A stretch of 64,000 nucleotides of DNA, taken from the NCBI GenBank assembly GCA_036397455.1, contig DASWIX010000055.1:1-64000 (forward strand), written 5' to 3'. Position numbers and translations under genes: made by a program. Numbering within the stretch: position 1 is the first letter of the stretch; every line of letters starts with the position of its first letter. The notes beneath the pieces were generated by a model. The model was not told the DNA's origin. It saw only the letters and a program-made list of their open reading frames with translations, and made no database searches. This stretch comes from JADFNB01 sp036397455 (GTDB lineage Bacteria > Gemmatimonadota > Gemmatimonadetes > Gemmatimonadales > GWC2-71-9). Shown in pieces: positions 24,968 through 32,888 of this stretch.

Positions 24968-25734
24968 CCGCGGCCGCGAGGGCGGCGACGCCGTTCGTTT
25001 TGGCCACCGACCTCGACGGCACCTTCGCCGGGGGGAGCGATGCGGCCCGCGCACGATTGTACCGCCGGCTCGCCGCCCGGACGCACGGCACGTTCCTCAT
25101 CTACGTGACCGGCCGGCATCTCGACAGTGCACGCGCCCTCGAGGCCACCCTGCATCTGCCCGTGCCTGATGTCTACGTCACAGACGTCGGGGCGACCGTG
25201 ACGCCGGCCAATCCGGAACGATCGATTGCGCTTCCCGGTCCCCCGTTCGAGGCTCGCTGGCCCGGTCCCACTCCTGTGTTGGCCGCGCTCGCCGAGGTGG
25301 GCGACTTCCTGGACCGGCAAGACATTCCCACCGCTCGTCGCGTGTCGTTCTGCGTCAGGGGCGATCGGCCGTTCGACGGGGTCGTCCACGAAGTGCGTCG
25401 GCGACTGGTGGGGCTCGATGTGACCGTCGTCGCGTCGGCGGGAACCTATGTCGATGTGTTGCCGGGTGGCGTCGACAAGGGGTCGACGCTCGATCGTCTG
25501 CTCGCGTGGCTGGGGATCGATCGGGAGGTCGTCGTCGTGGCGGGAGACACGCTGAACGACGCCGCACTGTTCGAGTTGGGTGTCAAGGGCATCGTCGTTG
25601 GCAATGCCGAGCCGGCGTTGCGGGAGCGCGTGGGCGGTGCCGCGCATGTGTATTGCGCCGAGGGCCACGGGGCCGCGGGAGTGCAGGAGGGTCTCGAGGT
25701 GTTCGGCTTCTTCAGTGAAGGGAGTGAGGCATGA
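24964..25734 (+). CDS. HAD-family sugar-phosphate phosphatase (probable glucosylglycerol-phosphate phosphatase)
   Basis: A 256-residue HAD hydrolase of the sucrose-phosphatase-like subgroup. The nucleophile motif is ATDLDGTFAGG, the second motif is YVTGRHLDSA, the conserved Lys lies in GGVDKGSTLDRLLAWLGI and the acidic motif is VAGDTLNDAALF. In proteobacterial GgpPS enzymes a HAD phosphatase is fused to the glucosylglycerol-phosphate synthase; here the two are separate adjacent genes overlapping as ATGA, which supports that substrate. The ATG at 24964 overlaps the marR stop. The family is firm; the substrate is inferred from context. Confidence 0.8.
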   Translation: MTAAARAATPFVLATDLDGTFAGGSDAARARLYRRLAARTHGTFLIYVTGRHLDSARALEATLHLPVPDVYVTDVGATVTPANPERSIALPGPPFEARWPGPTPVLAALAEVGDFLDRQDIPTARRVSFCVRGDRPFDGVVHEVRRRLVGLDVTVVASAGTYVDVLPGGVDKGSTLDRLLAWLGIDREVVVVAGDTLNDAALFELGVKGIVVGNAEPALRERVGGAAHVYCAEGHGAAGVQEGLEVFGFFSEGSEA

Positions 25735-27221
25735 CCACCGATCTCGTCGTCCTCGCACACCGCGAGCCGTACGAGGAGCGGCCCACCGCAACCGGCATCC
25801 AACGCGTGCTGAAGACCAACGGCGTGTTCCGCACCCTGGATGCCGTGCTGCGCGAGCGGCGCGGCACGTGGATCGCATGGCGCCAGCAGGATCCGGGGGC
25901 GCGTTGGGATGCGACGGTGGACGCGCCGACGGACGAAGCTGGTGCACGCTACCGGATCCGGCGCATCCCGCTCAGCAAGGACGAAGCGCGCCGGTTCTAC
26001 TACGAGTTCACGTCGACGGCGATCTGGCCGGTGCTCTTCTCGCTGCTCGACCGGGCGCGGTTCACCCAAGACGCGTGGGCGACCTACGAGGAGGTGAACG
26101 CGCGGTTCGCCGACGCCGTGTGCGACGAGGCGAGTATCGGGGCGACCGTGTGGATCAACGACTTCCACCTCATGCTGGCGCCCCGGCTGATCAAGCAGCA
26201 ACGCCCGGATCTGACCCTGGTGCTGTTTTTGCACACGGCGTTTCCGCCGCCCGACACCTTTGCGGTCATTCCGTGGCGTAACGAGCTGCTGGACTCCTTG
26301 CTGCACCTCGACGAGATCGGGTTCCACATCCCGTCCTACGCCCTGAACTTCGCGAACACTGCCGAGCGGTTCGTTGGCGCGGTTCCGATGGCACCCGTTG
26401 AGGTGGACGTGACCGCCGATCGACCGGCGGTGGCGGTATCTCGCTACCCGAGTCGGCTGGAGTACCAGGGGAGGACCGTGGCTCTCGGCGCGTATCCCGT
26501 CGGGGTGGACGTGACGCGCCTCGAGGAGATCGCCTCGGCGCCGGAAACCGAAGCGGCGCGCCGGCGCATTCGGGAGGGCATCGGAGAGGGACGTCTGATT
26601 TTGAGCGCGGAGCGGCTGGACTACGTCAAAGGATTCCTGGAACGGCTCGAGTCGTTTGAGCGGTATCTCGAACGTCACCCCAAGGAGCATGGCCGGGTCG
26701 CCTTCGTCCAGATCGCCGTGCCAACCCGTACCGGGATGGAGGAATCCCAGGAGATGCGCCGTCTGACCGAAGAGCGCGTCGGCCGGATCAACGGCCGGTT
26801 CGGATCCCTCGAGTGGCAGCCGGTGCATTTCTTCCACAAGGCGCTTCCGCTGGACGAGTTGGTCGCGTTCTACCGAGCTGCCGACGTCGCCTGGGTGACC
26901 CCCTTGCGGGACGGGTTGAACCTCGTGTCCAAGGAGTATGTGGCGTCCCGTGTCGATGGTGACGGGGTCCTGGTCCTGTCCGAGTTCGCCGGGGCCGCCG
27001 CGGAACTGCACGACGCGGTCTTCACCAACCCGTACAGCCCGGACGACATGGATCGTGGCCTCGAAGCGGCGCTGCGCATGCCGGAAGCGGCACGCCGCGC
27101 CCGGATGGCGCGCCTCCGCAGCCACGTACGCGAGCGGGACGTACAATGGTGGGCCCGCGCGTTCCTCCAGGACGCGAATCGAGTGGCCGCCGCTCCGGTC
27201 GCGCACACGCCCGCCGCCTGA
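25731..27221 (+). CDS. ggpS: GT20 glycosyltransferase, glucosylglycerol-phosphate synthase-like
   Basis: A 496-residue GT20 enzyme that transfers glucose from a nucleotide sugar to a phosphorylated acceptor. The N-terminus LVVLAHREPYEE and TWIAWRQ resemble GgpS, which uses glycerol 3-phosphate, rather than OtsA, which normally begins LVVVSNR. Conserved GT20 blocks follow: WINDFHLMLAPRLI, FLHTAFPPPDTF, LSAERLDYVKGFLERL, TPLRDGLNLVSKEYVAS and VLSEFAGAAAEL. Coupled by ATGA to the phosphatase gene. The product pair would make glucosylglycerol, a compatible solute. Trehalose-6-phosphate synthase remains the alternative. Confidence 0.75.
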   Translation: MTTDLVVLAHREPYEERPTATGIQRVLKTNGVFRTLDAVLRERRGTWIAWRQQDPGARWDATVDAPTDEAGARYRIRRIPLSKDEARRFYYEFTSTAIWPVLFSLLDRARFTQDAWATYEEVNARFADAVCDEASIGATVWINDFHLMLAPRLIKQQRPDLTLVLFLHTAFPPPDTFAVIPWRNELLDSLLHLDEIGFHIPSYALNFANTAERFVGAVPMAPVEVDVTADRPAVAVSRYPSRLEYQGRTVALGAYPVGVDVTRLEEIASAPETEAARRRIREGIGEGRLILSAERLDYVKGFLERLESFERYLERHPKEHGRVAFVQIAVPTRTGMEESQEMRRLTEERVGRINGRFGSLEWQPVHFFHKALPLDELVAFYRAADVAWVTPLRDGLNLVSKEYVASRVDGDGVLVLSEFAGAAAELHDAVFTNPYSPDDMDRGLEAALRMPEAARRARMARLRSHVRERDVQWWARAFLQDANRVAAAPVAHTPAA

Positions 27222-27224
27222 CGC

Positions 27225-29066
27225 GTGCGCGAACTCGGCGCGCTCGATTGGAGCGTGATCGCGGGATACCTGTTGCTGGCCGTTGGTGTGGGCGTCTGGA
27301 TGTCGCGCTCGGCCGGCCGTTCCCTGGAAGACTATTTCGTCGCCGGACGGTCACTCCCGTGGTGGTGGCTTGGGACGTCCATGGTGGCCACGACCTTTGC
27401 CGCCGACACGCCGCTGGTCGTGTCGGGGCTCGTGGCGCGGCACGGCATTGCGGGCAACTGGTTCTGGTGGTCGTGGGCCATTGCGCACGTCACGATGGCA
27501 GTGGTCTTTGCCGCCCTGTGGCGGCGGGCGCGGGTGGTGACCGACGCGGAGTTGATCGAACTGCGATACACGGGACCGAGCGCCACCGCGTTGCGCGCCT
27601 TCAAAGCGGTGTTCTTCGCCATCGTCATCAACGGCATCGTGCTCGGGTGGGTCATTCGTGCCATGTCGAAGATCTCCCAACCCTTCGTCCATTGGGAGCG
27701 GTGGCTTGGTGCGACCGCTTTCGCACGGCTGGACGCCTGGTGGCCCCACTGGATGCTGTTCGGCTCACTCGACGACACGCTCACCGTGCTCGCCTTGTTT
27801 GCCCTCATCACGTTCTACTCGTCGTTGGGCGGGATCCGTGGGGTGATGCTCACCGATCTCGCCCAGTTCGCGATTGCGATCGTGGCGAGCGTGACGTTCG
27901 CCGTGACGGCGGTGCACGCCGTCGGCGGGGTGGATGGTTTGCTCGTGGCGCTGCACCAGCGGTATCCCGATGCCGACGATCTGCTCGCGTTCGTGCCGCG
28001 CTCGGGGTCGGCGTGGCTCCCCGTGCGGGTCTTCCTGGTCTATCTCGCGGTTCAGTGGTGGGCGCAGTATTTCGCGGACGGGAGCGGCTACCTGGCCCAA
28101 CGATTGGGGACGGCCCGGAGCGACGCAGACGCCGAAGGGGGGGCCATGTGGTTTTGTGTGGCGAATTACGCGTTGCGCACCTGGCCGTGGGTGCTGATCG
28201 GGTTGGTGAGCTTGGTGATCTTTCCGCTCGCCGAGAGTGGCACGGGAGAGGGCGCGGCGTTAGTGGCGGCGGATCGCGAGATGGCGTATCCCGTACTCAT
28301 GGCACGCCTGCTGCCGCCGGGCCTGTTGGGGCTCACGGTGGCGAGCTTGCTCGCCGCGTTCATGAGCACGGTCGACACCCATATCAACTGGGGAGCGAGC
28401 TACATCGTGCGTGATCTCTACCAGCGTTTCTTCCGGCCGCAGGCCGACGAGCGCGAGTTGATCCGGGTGGCCCGGTTTGCCGTGGTGGGCATTGCCGTGA
28501 TGGCTGTGCTGGTCGCGAGCCAGATCTCGAGTGTGGAGCAGGCGTGGAAGTTCTTCGTCGCGATCGGTGCGGGCCTGGGGCTGCCGGCCATGCTTCGCTG
28601 GGTCTGGTGGCGCGTGAACGCTTGGACCGAAATCGCCGGCATGGTGGCCGCCGCGGTCGGCGCGATCGTGTTGTACGCCGCGTTTCCGCACGTCCGCGAT
28701 GAGTACCTGCTCGTTGCCATCGTCGCCATCGGCGCGACAGCGGCGTTGGTCGCCACGTTCGTCACCCGTCCGGTGCCGGAGGCGCATTTGCGGCGGTTCG
28801 TGGTGCGGGTCGGCCCGCCGGGCTGGTGGGGGCGGTTCGGTTCCCCGGCGGCCCGGGCTGCCGCCCGGTGGCTTGCCATGGGGTGGCTGGTCGGGAACGC
28901 GGCGGTGTTCGCGCTGACGTTCGGAACGGGTTACCTGTTGCTCGGCGCGCGCGGACCAGGTGTGGTGCTCCTCGTGCTGGGCGGGATTGGCGTGTGGCTC
29001 ACGCTGCAGTGCACCGCCCGCGCTCGGATCCACGCACCAGCGGTGCCGCCGGAGGCGGCGGCGTGA
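27225..29066 (+). CDS. Sodium:solute symporter (SSS family)
   Basis: A 613-residue transporter with about 14 membrane helices. SSS features include an N-terminal VIAGYLLLAVGVGVWMS, the DYFVAGRSLPWWWLGTSM element, and GLTVASLLAAFMSTVDTHINW with the Ser-Thr pair of the second sodium site. The GTG at 27225 lies 3 bp after the GT20 stop and the 3' end overlaps the oxidoreductase gene as GTGA. In this operon it may take up a sugar or osmolyte; the substrate cannot be read from sequence. Confidence 0.88.
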   Translation: MRELGALDWSVIAGYLLLAVGVGVWMSRSAGRSLEDYFVAGRSLPWWWLGTSMVATTFAADTPLVVSGLVARHGIAGNWFWWSWAIAHVTMAVVFAALWRRARVVTDAELIELRYTGPSATALRAFKAVFFAIVINGIVLGWVIRAMSKISQPFVHWERWLGATAFARLDAWWPHWMLFGSLDDTLTVLALFALITFYSSLGGIRGVMLTDLAQFAIAIVASVTFAVTAVHAVGGVDGLLVALHQRYPDADDLLAFVPRSGSAWLPVRVFLVYLAVQWWAQYFADGSGYLAQRLGTARSDADAEGGAMWFCVANYALRTWPWVLIGLVSLVIFPLAESGTGEGAALVAADREMAYPVLMARLLPPGLLGLTVASLLAAFMSTVDTHINWGASYIVRDLYQRFFRPQADERELIRVARFAVVGIAVMAVLVASQISSVEQAWKFFVAIGAGLGLPAMLRWVWWRVNAWTEIAGMVAAAVGAIVLYAAFPHVRDEYLLVAIVAIGATAALVATFVTRPVPEAHLRRFVVRVGPPGWWGRFGSPAARAAARWLAMGWLVGNAAVFALTFGTGYLLLGARGPGVVLLVLGGIGVWLTLQCTARARIHAPAVPPEAAA

Positions 29067-30364
29067 TCCGCGTCGTCATCGTCGGGGCCGGGGCGCGGGG
29101 CAACCGGGTGTTTGCCGACCTCATCGCGCGCTACGACACAGGATTCGAGGTCGTGGGGGTCGTCGAGCCGGTCGAGGCGAAGCGGCGAGCGTTCCAGCAG
29201 CGCTGCCGCGTGCCGGATACACGCGCCCACGCATCGATCGAGGCGTTCCTGGACACGCCCCGCTACGCGGACATCGTGTTCATTTGCACGCTCGACCCGA
29301 CGCATTACGAGTTGTGTCGGGCCGTGTCGCAGGGTGGGTATGACGTGCTACTCGAGAAGCCGATCGCCACGAACCTGCCGGACTGCCTGGCCTTGCTCGA
29401 CGTCGAGGCGCAGTGCCGAAACCGTATCCTCGTGGCGCACGTGCTTCGCTACGCGCCATTCTTCCAGACGGTCAAAGCAATCATCGGGTCGGGCCGATTC
29501 GGGGCGGTGCGCGACATCCAACTGGCCGAACACATCGGACACTGGCACTACGCGCATTCGTACGTTCGTGGCAGCTGGAACCGCGTCGATCGGTGTGCTC
29601 CGATCATCCTCACCAAGTGCTCGCACGATCTCGATCTCCTGCCGTGGTTGGTGGGGGAACGCGTGACCGCCGTGGCCTCCACGGGTGGTTTGACCTCGTT
29701 TCGGCGGGAGAATGCGCCGCCGGGCTCCGCCGAGCGATGCGTGGATTGCGGACTCGCGGCCACATGCATCTACGACGCCACGCGGTTTTACGTGAACGAT
29801 CGCGCCGGCTGGCCGCATGATGTCATCGCGCCCCCGCCGGATTCGATCGAGGCGCGGCGCGACGCGGTGGCGACCGGCCCGTACGGTCGCTGTGTCTGGC
29901 GCTGCGACAACGACGTCTGCGACCACCAAACGGTGACGCTGGAGTTTGCGTCCGGGCTCCACGCCACGCTGGGCATGCACGCAAATACCGCGGACAACTC
30001 GCGGCGCATCACGGTGTTGTTCGACGAGGCGGAAGTGACCGGGGAGCTCTATCGCCACCAGCTGTCGGTCTCGAAGTTCACCGGCATGCCGGACGTGGAG
30101 GACATCGAGGTCGTGCCGTTGCCCGATTTGCGGGATCGACACGGCGGAGGTGACCTCGGATTGCTCCTGGCGTTGCGCGACTCGTTGAACGGGGGAGGAG
30201 ACCGGGAGATCCTGACCTCGCTGCGTAGCTCGGTGTTGAGCCACGTACTGGCGTTTCTGGCGGAGGACTCGCGTGGAGCAAACGCCGTGAAAATTCCGCT
30301 GTCGGAATCGTTCGTCCCCGATCCCCTGCTCGATGGAGCGCGGATCGGCGGCGGCGCCGACTGA
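29063..30364 (+). CDS. Gfo/Idh/MocA-family oxidoreductase
   Basis: A 433-residue NAD(P)-dependent oxidoreductase. The Rossmann motif VIVGAGARGNRVF is at the N-terminus, the EKP motif is DVLLEKPIATN, and the second domain has the HYAHSYVRGSWNRVD and ILTKCSHDLDLLPWL region with the catalytic His. A Cys-rich insertion (ERCVDCGLAATCIYDA, later CVWRCDNDVCDH) may bind a metal. The start is the GTG at 29063. Last gene of the osmolyte operon; it may oxidise or interconvert a sugar or polyol taken up or made there. Confidence 0.85.
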   Translation: MIRVVIVGAGARGNRVFADLIARYDTGFEVVGVVEPVEAKRRAFQQRCRVPDTRAHASIEAFLDTPRYADIVFICTLDPTHYELCRAVSQGGYDVLLEKPIATNLPDCLALLDVEAQCRNRILVAHVLRYAPFFQTVKAIIGSGRFGAVRDIQLAEHIGHWHYAHSYVRGSWNRVDRCAPIILTKCSHDLDLLPWLVGERVTAVASTGGLTSFRRENAPPGSAERCVDCGLAATCIYDATRFYVNDRAGWPHDVIAPPPDSIEARRDAVATGPYGRCVWRCDNDVCDHQTVTLEFASGLHATLGMHANTADNSRRITVLFDEAEVTGELYRHQLSVSKFTGMPDVEDIEVVPLPDLRDRHGGGDLGLLLALRDSLNGGGDREILTSLRSSVLSHVLAFLAEDSRGANAVKIPLSESFVPDPLLDGARIGGGAD

Positions 30365-30745
30365 CGGCGACCCACGCCGCCGGCCGCGAGCCCGGGCCCG
30401 CCAGCGACCACTTCGTGGGGGGGGGGCGGCGGCCCTGCCATTCGCGCTTACGCTGCACAACAGCGACTGCGTGTCTGTACCTTGCTGATTCTCGCCGCCC
30501 CCCATCGTCGGGTTGGCGTACGGCGTGGGTCAGGGACTGGGCGTGCACCTCGGGAACGGCATGCCGCCGTGCTCGGCTTCGGCGCAGGATTGGCCGCCAC
30601 CATCCGGACCGAGGTTCGCACGAGCCAACCGTGACCACCCGCGGCTACCCCGGTGGCGACACGGGGATCGGGGAGGTCGAACCCATCTCGGTCGGTCCCA
30701 CCCACTTCAGATTCAGCACCACCTGCACGAGCACCAGTGTGAACC
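30365..30745. other. Gene-poor stretch with decayed sequence
   Basis: About 380 bp between the oxidoreductase and the sigma-54 activator without a convincing gene. It includes a run of ten G at 30418-30427. Its right part overlaps a possible membrane-protein remnant on the minus strand (30645-30790). I see no clear promoter. Confidence 0.5.
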
Positions 30746-30790
30746 ATGCGCTCACCAGCGGCCCGGCGTCGATCAGCCCGCGCGGCGACG
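30645..30790 (-). pseudogene. Possible C-terminal remnant of a membrane protein
   Basis: Read on the minus strand from about 30790 to the TAG at 30645 this encodes LIDAGPLVSAWFTLVLVQ continuing into a full hydrophobic helix and a polar tail. It has no start and its upstream part would run into the AAA+ gene on the other strand, so it looks like the tail of a gene cut by a deletion. It is short, so chance is possible. Confidence 0.3.
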
Positions 30791-31636
30791 GACTCCACCG
30801 TGGTGATCCGCGGCGAGAGCGGGAGCGGCAAGGAGCTGGTTGCCCGGGCGATCCACGCCCACTCCCCGCGCCGCTTCTTTCCCATGGTCACGGTGAACTG
30901 CGGATCGCTTGCCGAATCGTTGCTCGAGAGCGAGCTGTTCGGGCACGAGAAAGGCGCGTTCACCGGGGCACAGTACCGCCGCAAAGGTCGCATCGAACTG
31001 GCCGACAACGGCACCCTGTTTCTCGACGAAATCGGGGACATCAGTCCCAAGACCCAGATCGACCTCTTGCGGGTGATCGCGAGCAAGCGGTTCACGCGCC
31101 TTGGCGGGACGCAGGAGATCGCGTCGGACTTCAGGCTGGTGTGCGCCACGAACCGCGACCTGGAGCGGTTGGTCGCGGACGGGGTGTTCCGCGAGGACCT
31201 GTTTTACCGGATCAACGTCTTTGCGATCGAGGTCCCCCCGCTGCGGGAGCGCGCGGAGGACATCCTGCCACTCGCGCGGCACTTCGTGGAGCATTATGCG
31301 CGCGCCATGGGCAGGCGCGCGCCCGCCTTGTCGGCGGAGGTGGAAACGCTGCTGCCGCAGCATCGCTGGCCGGGGAACGTCCGCGAATTGGAGAACGCAA
31401 TCGAGCGCGCGATGGTGGTCGGTGGCGGGGACGTGATCTCGCCCCCGGATCTGCCCCTGGCCGTACACCCGGCGGACGGTGAGCCGCCATCCCAGTCACT
31501 CGAGGCGATCGAGCGGGCTCACATCGCGCGCGTCCTCAAGGAGCACGACGGGAACGTCACCCAATCGGCCCGGCTCCTCGGGATCGACCGGGCGACGCTG
31601 TATAACAAGATTCGCCGATACGAACTCAGGCGGTAG
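30746..31636 (+). CDS. Sigma-54-dependent activator lacking a receiver domain
   Basis: A 296-residue NtrC-class protein that begins almost directly at its AAA+ domain: Walker A GESGSGKELVARAIH at about residue 23, GAFTGA sigma-54 contact loop (HEKGAFTGAQYRRKG), Walker B GTLFLDEIGDI, the arginine-finger region FREDLFYRINVF, and a C-terminal Fis-type helix-turn-helix (VTQSARLLGIDRATLYNKIRR). The usual ~120-residue receiver and linker are missing, and the sequence just upstream looks rearranged, so the gene may be 5'-truncated by deletion. The start is uncertain. Such truncated activators can be constitutively active; here it may be regulatory or decayed. Archaemetzincin follows 3 bp later. Confidence 0.75.
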   Translation: MRSPAARRRSARAATDSTVVIRGESGSGKELVARAIHAHSPRRFFPMVTVNCGSLAESLLESELFGHEKGAFTGAQYRRKGRIELADNGTLFLDEIGDISPKTQIDLLRVIASKRFTRLGGTQEIASDFRLVCATNRDLERLVADGVFREDLFYRINVFAIEVPPLRERAEDILPLARHFVEHYARAMGRRAPALSAEVETLLPQHRWPGNVRELENAIERAMVVGGGDVISPPDLPLAVHPADGEPPSQSLEAIERAHIARVLKEHDGNVTQSARLLGIDRATLYNKIRRYELRR

Positions 31637-31639
31637 GCC

Positions 31640-32245
31640 GTGGCCGGCACGATCGCCCTGGTATATGTCAACGGCTACGTCCCCTCCTGGTCTGCCGATC
31701 TCGTCGCCGATGTCTCCTCGGCGTTTGCCGCACCGGTGATACCGGGTGAAGTCACGCTCGATCTCGCGCAGGCGTTCGCGCCGGAACGCCGGCAGTCGCA
31801 TGCGACCCTGCTGCTCGCGGCGCTCATCCGGCAACGACCCGACAACGCCTCGATGATCGTCGGGCTGACCGCGGTCGACCTGTTCATACCCGTGCTCACG
31901 TTCGTGTTTGGGCAGGCGCAACTCGGCGGGCCCGGAGCCGTCGTGTCGACGTATCGGCTACGTAACACGTTCTATGGTCTGCCCGCCGATGACCGACTCC
32001 TGCGAGAGCGCGCCCGCAAGGAAGCCGTGCACGAACTCGGGCACGTCCATGGGCTCGTCCATTGTCCCGACTACCGCTGCGTCATGGCCGCGTCAACGAA
32101 CATCGGTGAGGTCGATCTGAAAGGACCGACCTTCTGCACCGTATGCGCGGATGCGCTCAGGGCGGGTCGGGCGCGCCCGCTCGGGACCGCTGGAGCCGCT
32201 GCTCCTCCAGCCAGCGCGCGTACGCCCTGGGATGGTGTTCCTTGA
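31640..32245 (+). CDS. Archaemetzincin-type zinc metalloprotease
   Basis: A 201-residue protein with the archaemetzincin signature: HELGHVHGLVHC gives the three zinc-binding His and the catalytic Glu, followed by CVMAAS (the Met-turn) and CTVC, which with the Cys after the third His makes the second four-cysteine zinc site. Archaemetzincins are found mainly in archaea and animals, patchily in bacteria; their natural substrates are unclear. It starts at GTG 31640 just after the sigma-54 activator. Its last ~30 codons run past the second zinc site and overlap the 3' end of the convergent cytochrome b gene by 89 bp. Confidence 0.85.
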   Translation: MAGTIALVYVNGYVPSWSADLVADVSSAFAAPVIPGEVTLDLAQAFAPERRQSHATLLLAALIRQRPDNASMIVGLTAVDLFIPVLTFVFGQAQLGGPGAVVSTYRLRNTFYGLPADDRLLRERARKEAVHELGHVHGLVHCPDYRCVMAASTNIGEVDLKGPTFCTVCADALRAGRARPLGTAGAAAPPASARTPWDGVP

Positions 32246-32888
32246 GGTGCCGCACGCTCATCTTCCCGTCGAGCCATACGCGGCTCATCGGGAAGACACC
32301 GGGTTTCAAGTGCACGTGATAGAGATGGAGCAGGATGATCGCGGTAAACGCGAGAACCGCCTCGTAGCCGTGAATCAGGACCGCCACGTCGTATACCCAC
32401 TTGGGAAACAGCCGTAGCACGAACTCGAAGAACCACATCGTGAGTCCGGTCACGATCATCACAATCGTTCCCCAGACCACGGAGAGGTATTCGAACTTCT
32501 CGAAGGGGTCGAACTTGTCGTAGGGCGGCGGCTCGTCGACCTTCCCGAGCTGGTATCGGACAAAATGGACCAGATCGCGGAGATCCTGGAGTGTGGGCAA
32601 CATGAACGTGAAGTCCCGGCGTCCCTCACGGGTCAACAGCGCCCAGCCCACGTGAAACAGCGACAGCCCGATCATCACCGCCCCGGCCAATCGATGGGCG
32701 AAGGTCCGGAAGGCGAATCCCCCCTCCACAACCCGCGGCCCAATGCCCGGAATCAGCAGGGGGAGACCGGTGATCAGCAGGACCGTCATCGTGACGATCA
32801 GGACATAGTGCTGCACCCGCGCCGCGATCGTGAATCGGACCACGTATAGCTGGTCGAGGTCGGGCTCGTACGGTTGCCACTCAGCCAT
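32157..32888 (-). CDS. Diheme cytochrome b subunit (b561/FdnI-like)
   Basis: A 243-residue membrane protein with four hydrophobic helices and histidines placed for two b hemes: His27, His65, His79, His173 and His188-His193. It belongs to the formate dehydrogenase gamma/cytochrome b561 type that oxidises membrane quinol. It is clearly paralogous to the C-terminal part of the 34386-37268 protein (shared KFEY/KFDY, VWG/FWG and a PGVFPM/PDKFPM element). Its ATG overlaps the 11-heme cytochrome gene by 8 bp, so the two form a split version of the fused protein. The 3' end overlaps the archaemetzincin gene tail to tail. Confidence 0.85.
   Translation of the reverse strand: MAEWQPYEPDLDQLYVVRFTIAARVQHYVLIVTMTVLLITGLPLLIPGIGPRVVEGGFAFRTFAHRLAGAVMIGLSLFHVGWALLTREGRRDFTFMLPTLQDLRDLVHFVRYQLGKVDEPPPYDKFDPFEKFEYLSVVWGTIVMIVTGLTMWFFEFVLRLFPKWVYDVAVLIHGYEAVLAFTAIILLHLYHVHLKPGVFPMSRVWLDGKMSVRHLKEHHPRAYARWLEEQRLQRSRAGAPDPP

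Noticed and set aside
25731..27221. Calling this trehalose-6-phosphate synthase (OtsA)
   Set aside because: The N-terminal HREPY and WIAWRQ blocks and the adjacent HAD phosphatase fit glucosylglycerol-phosphate synthase better, although OtsA is not fully excluded.
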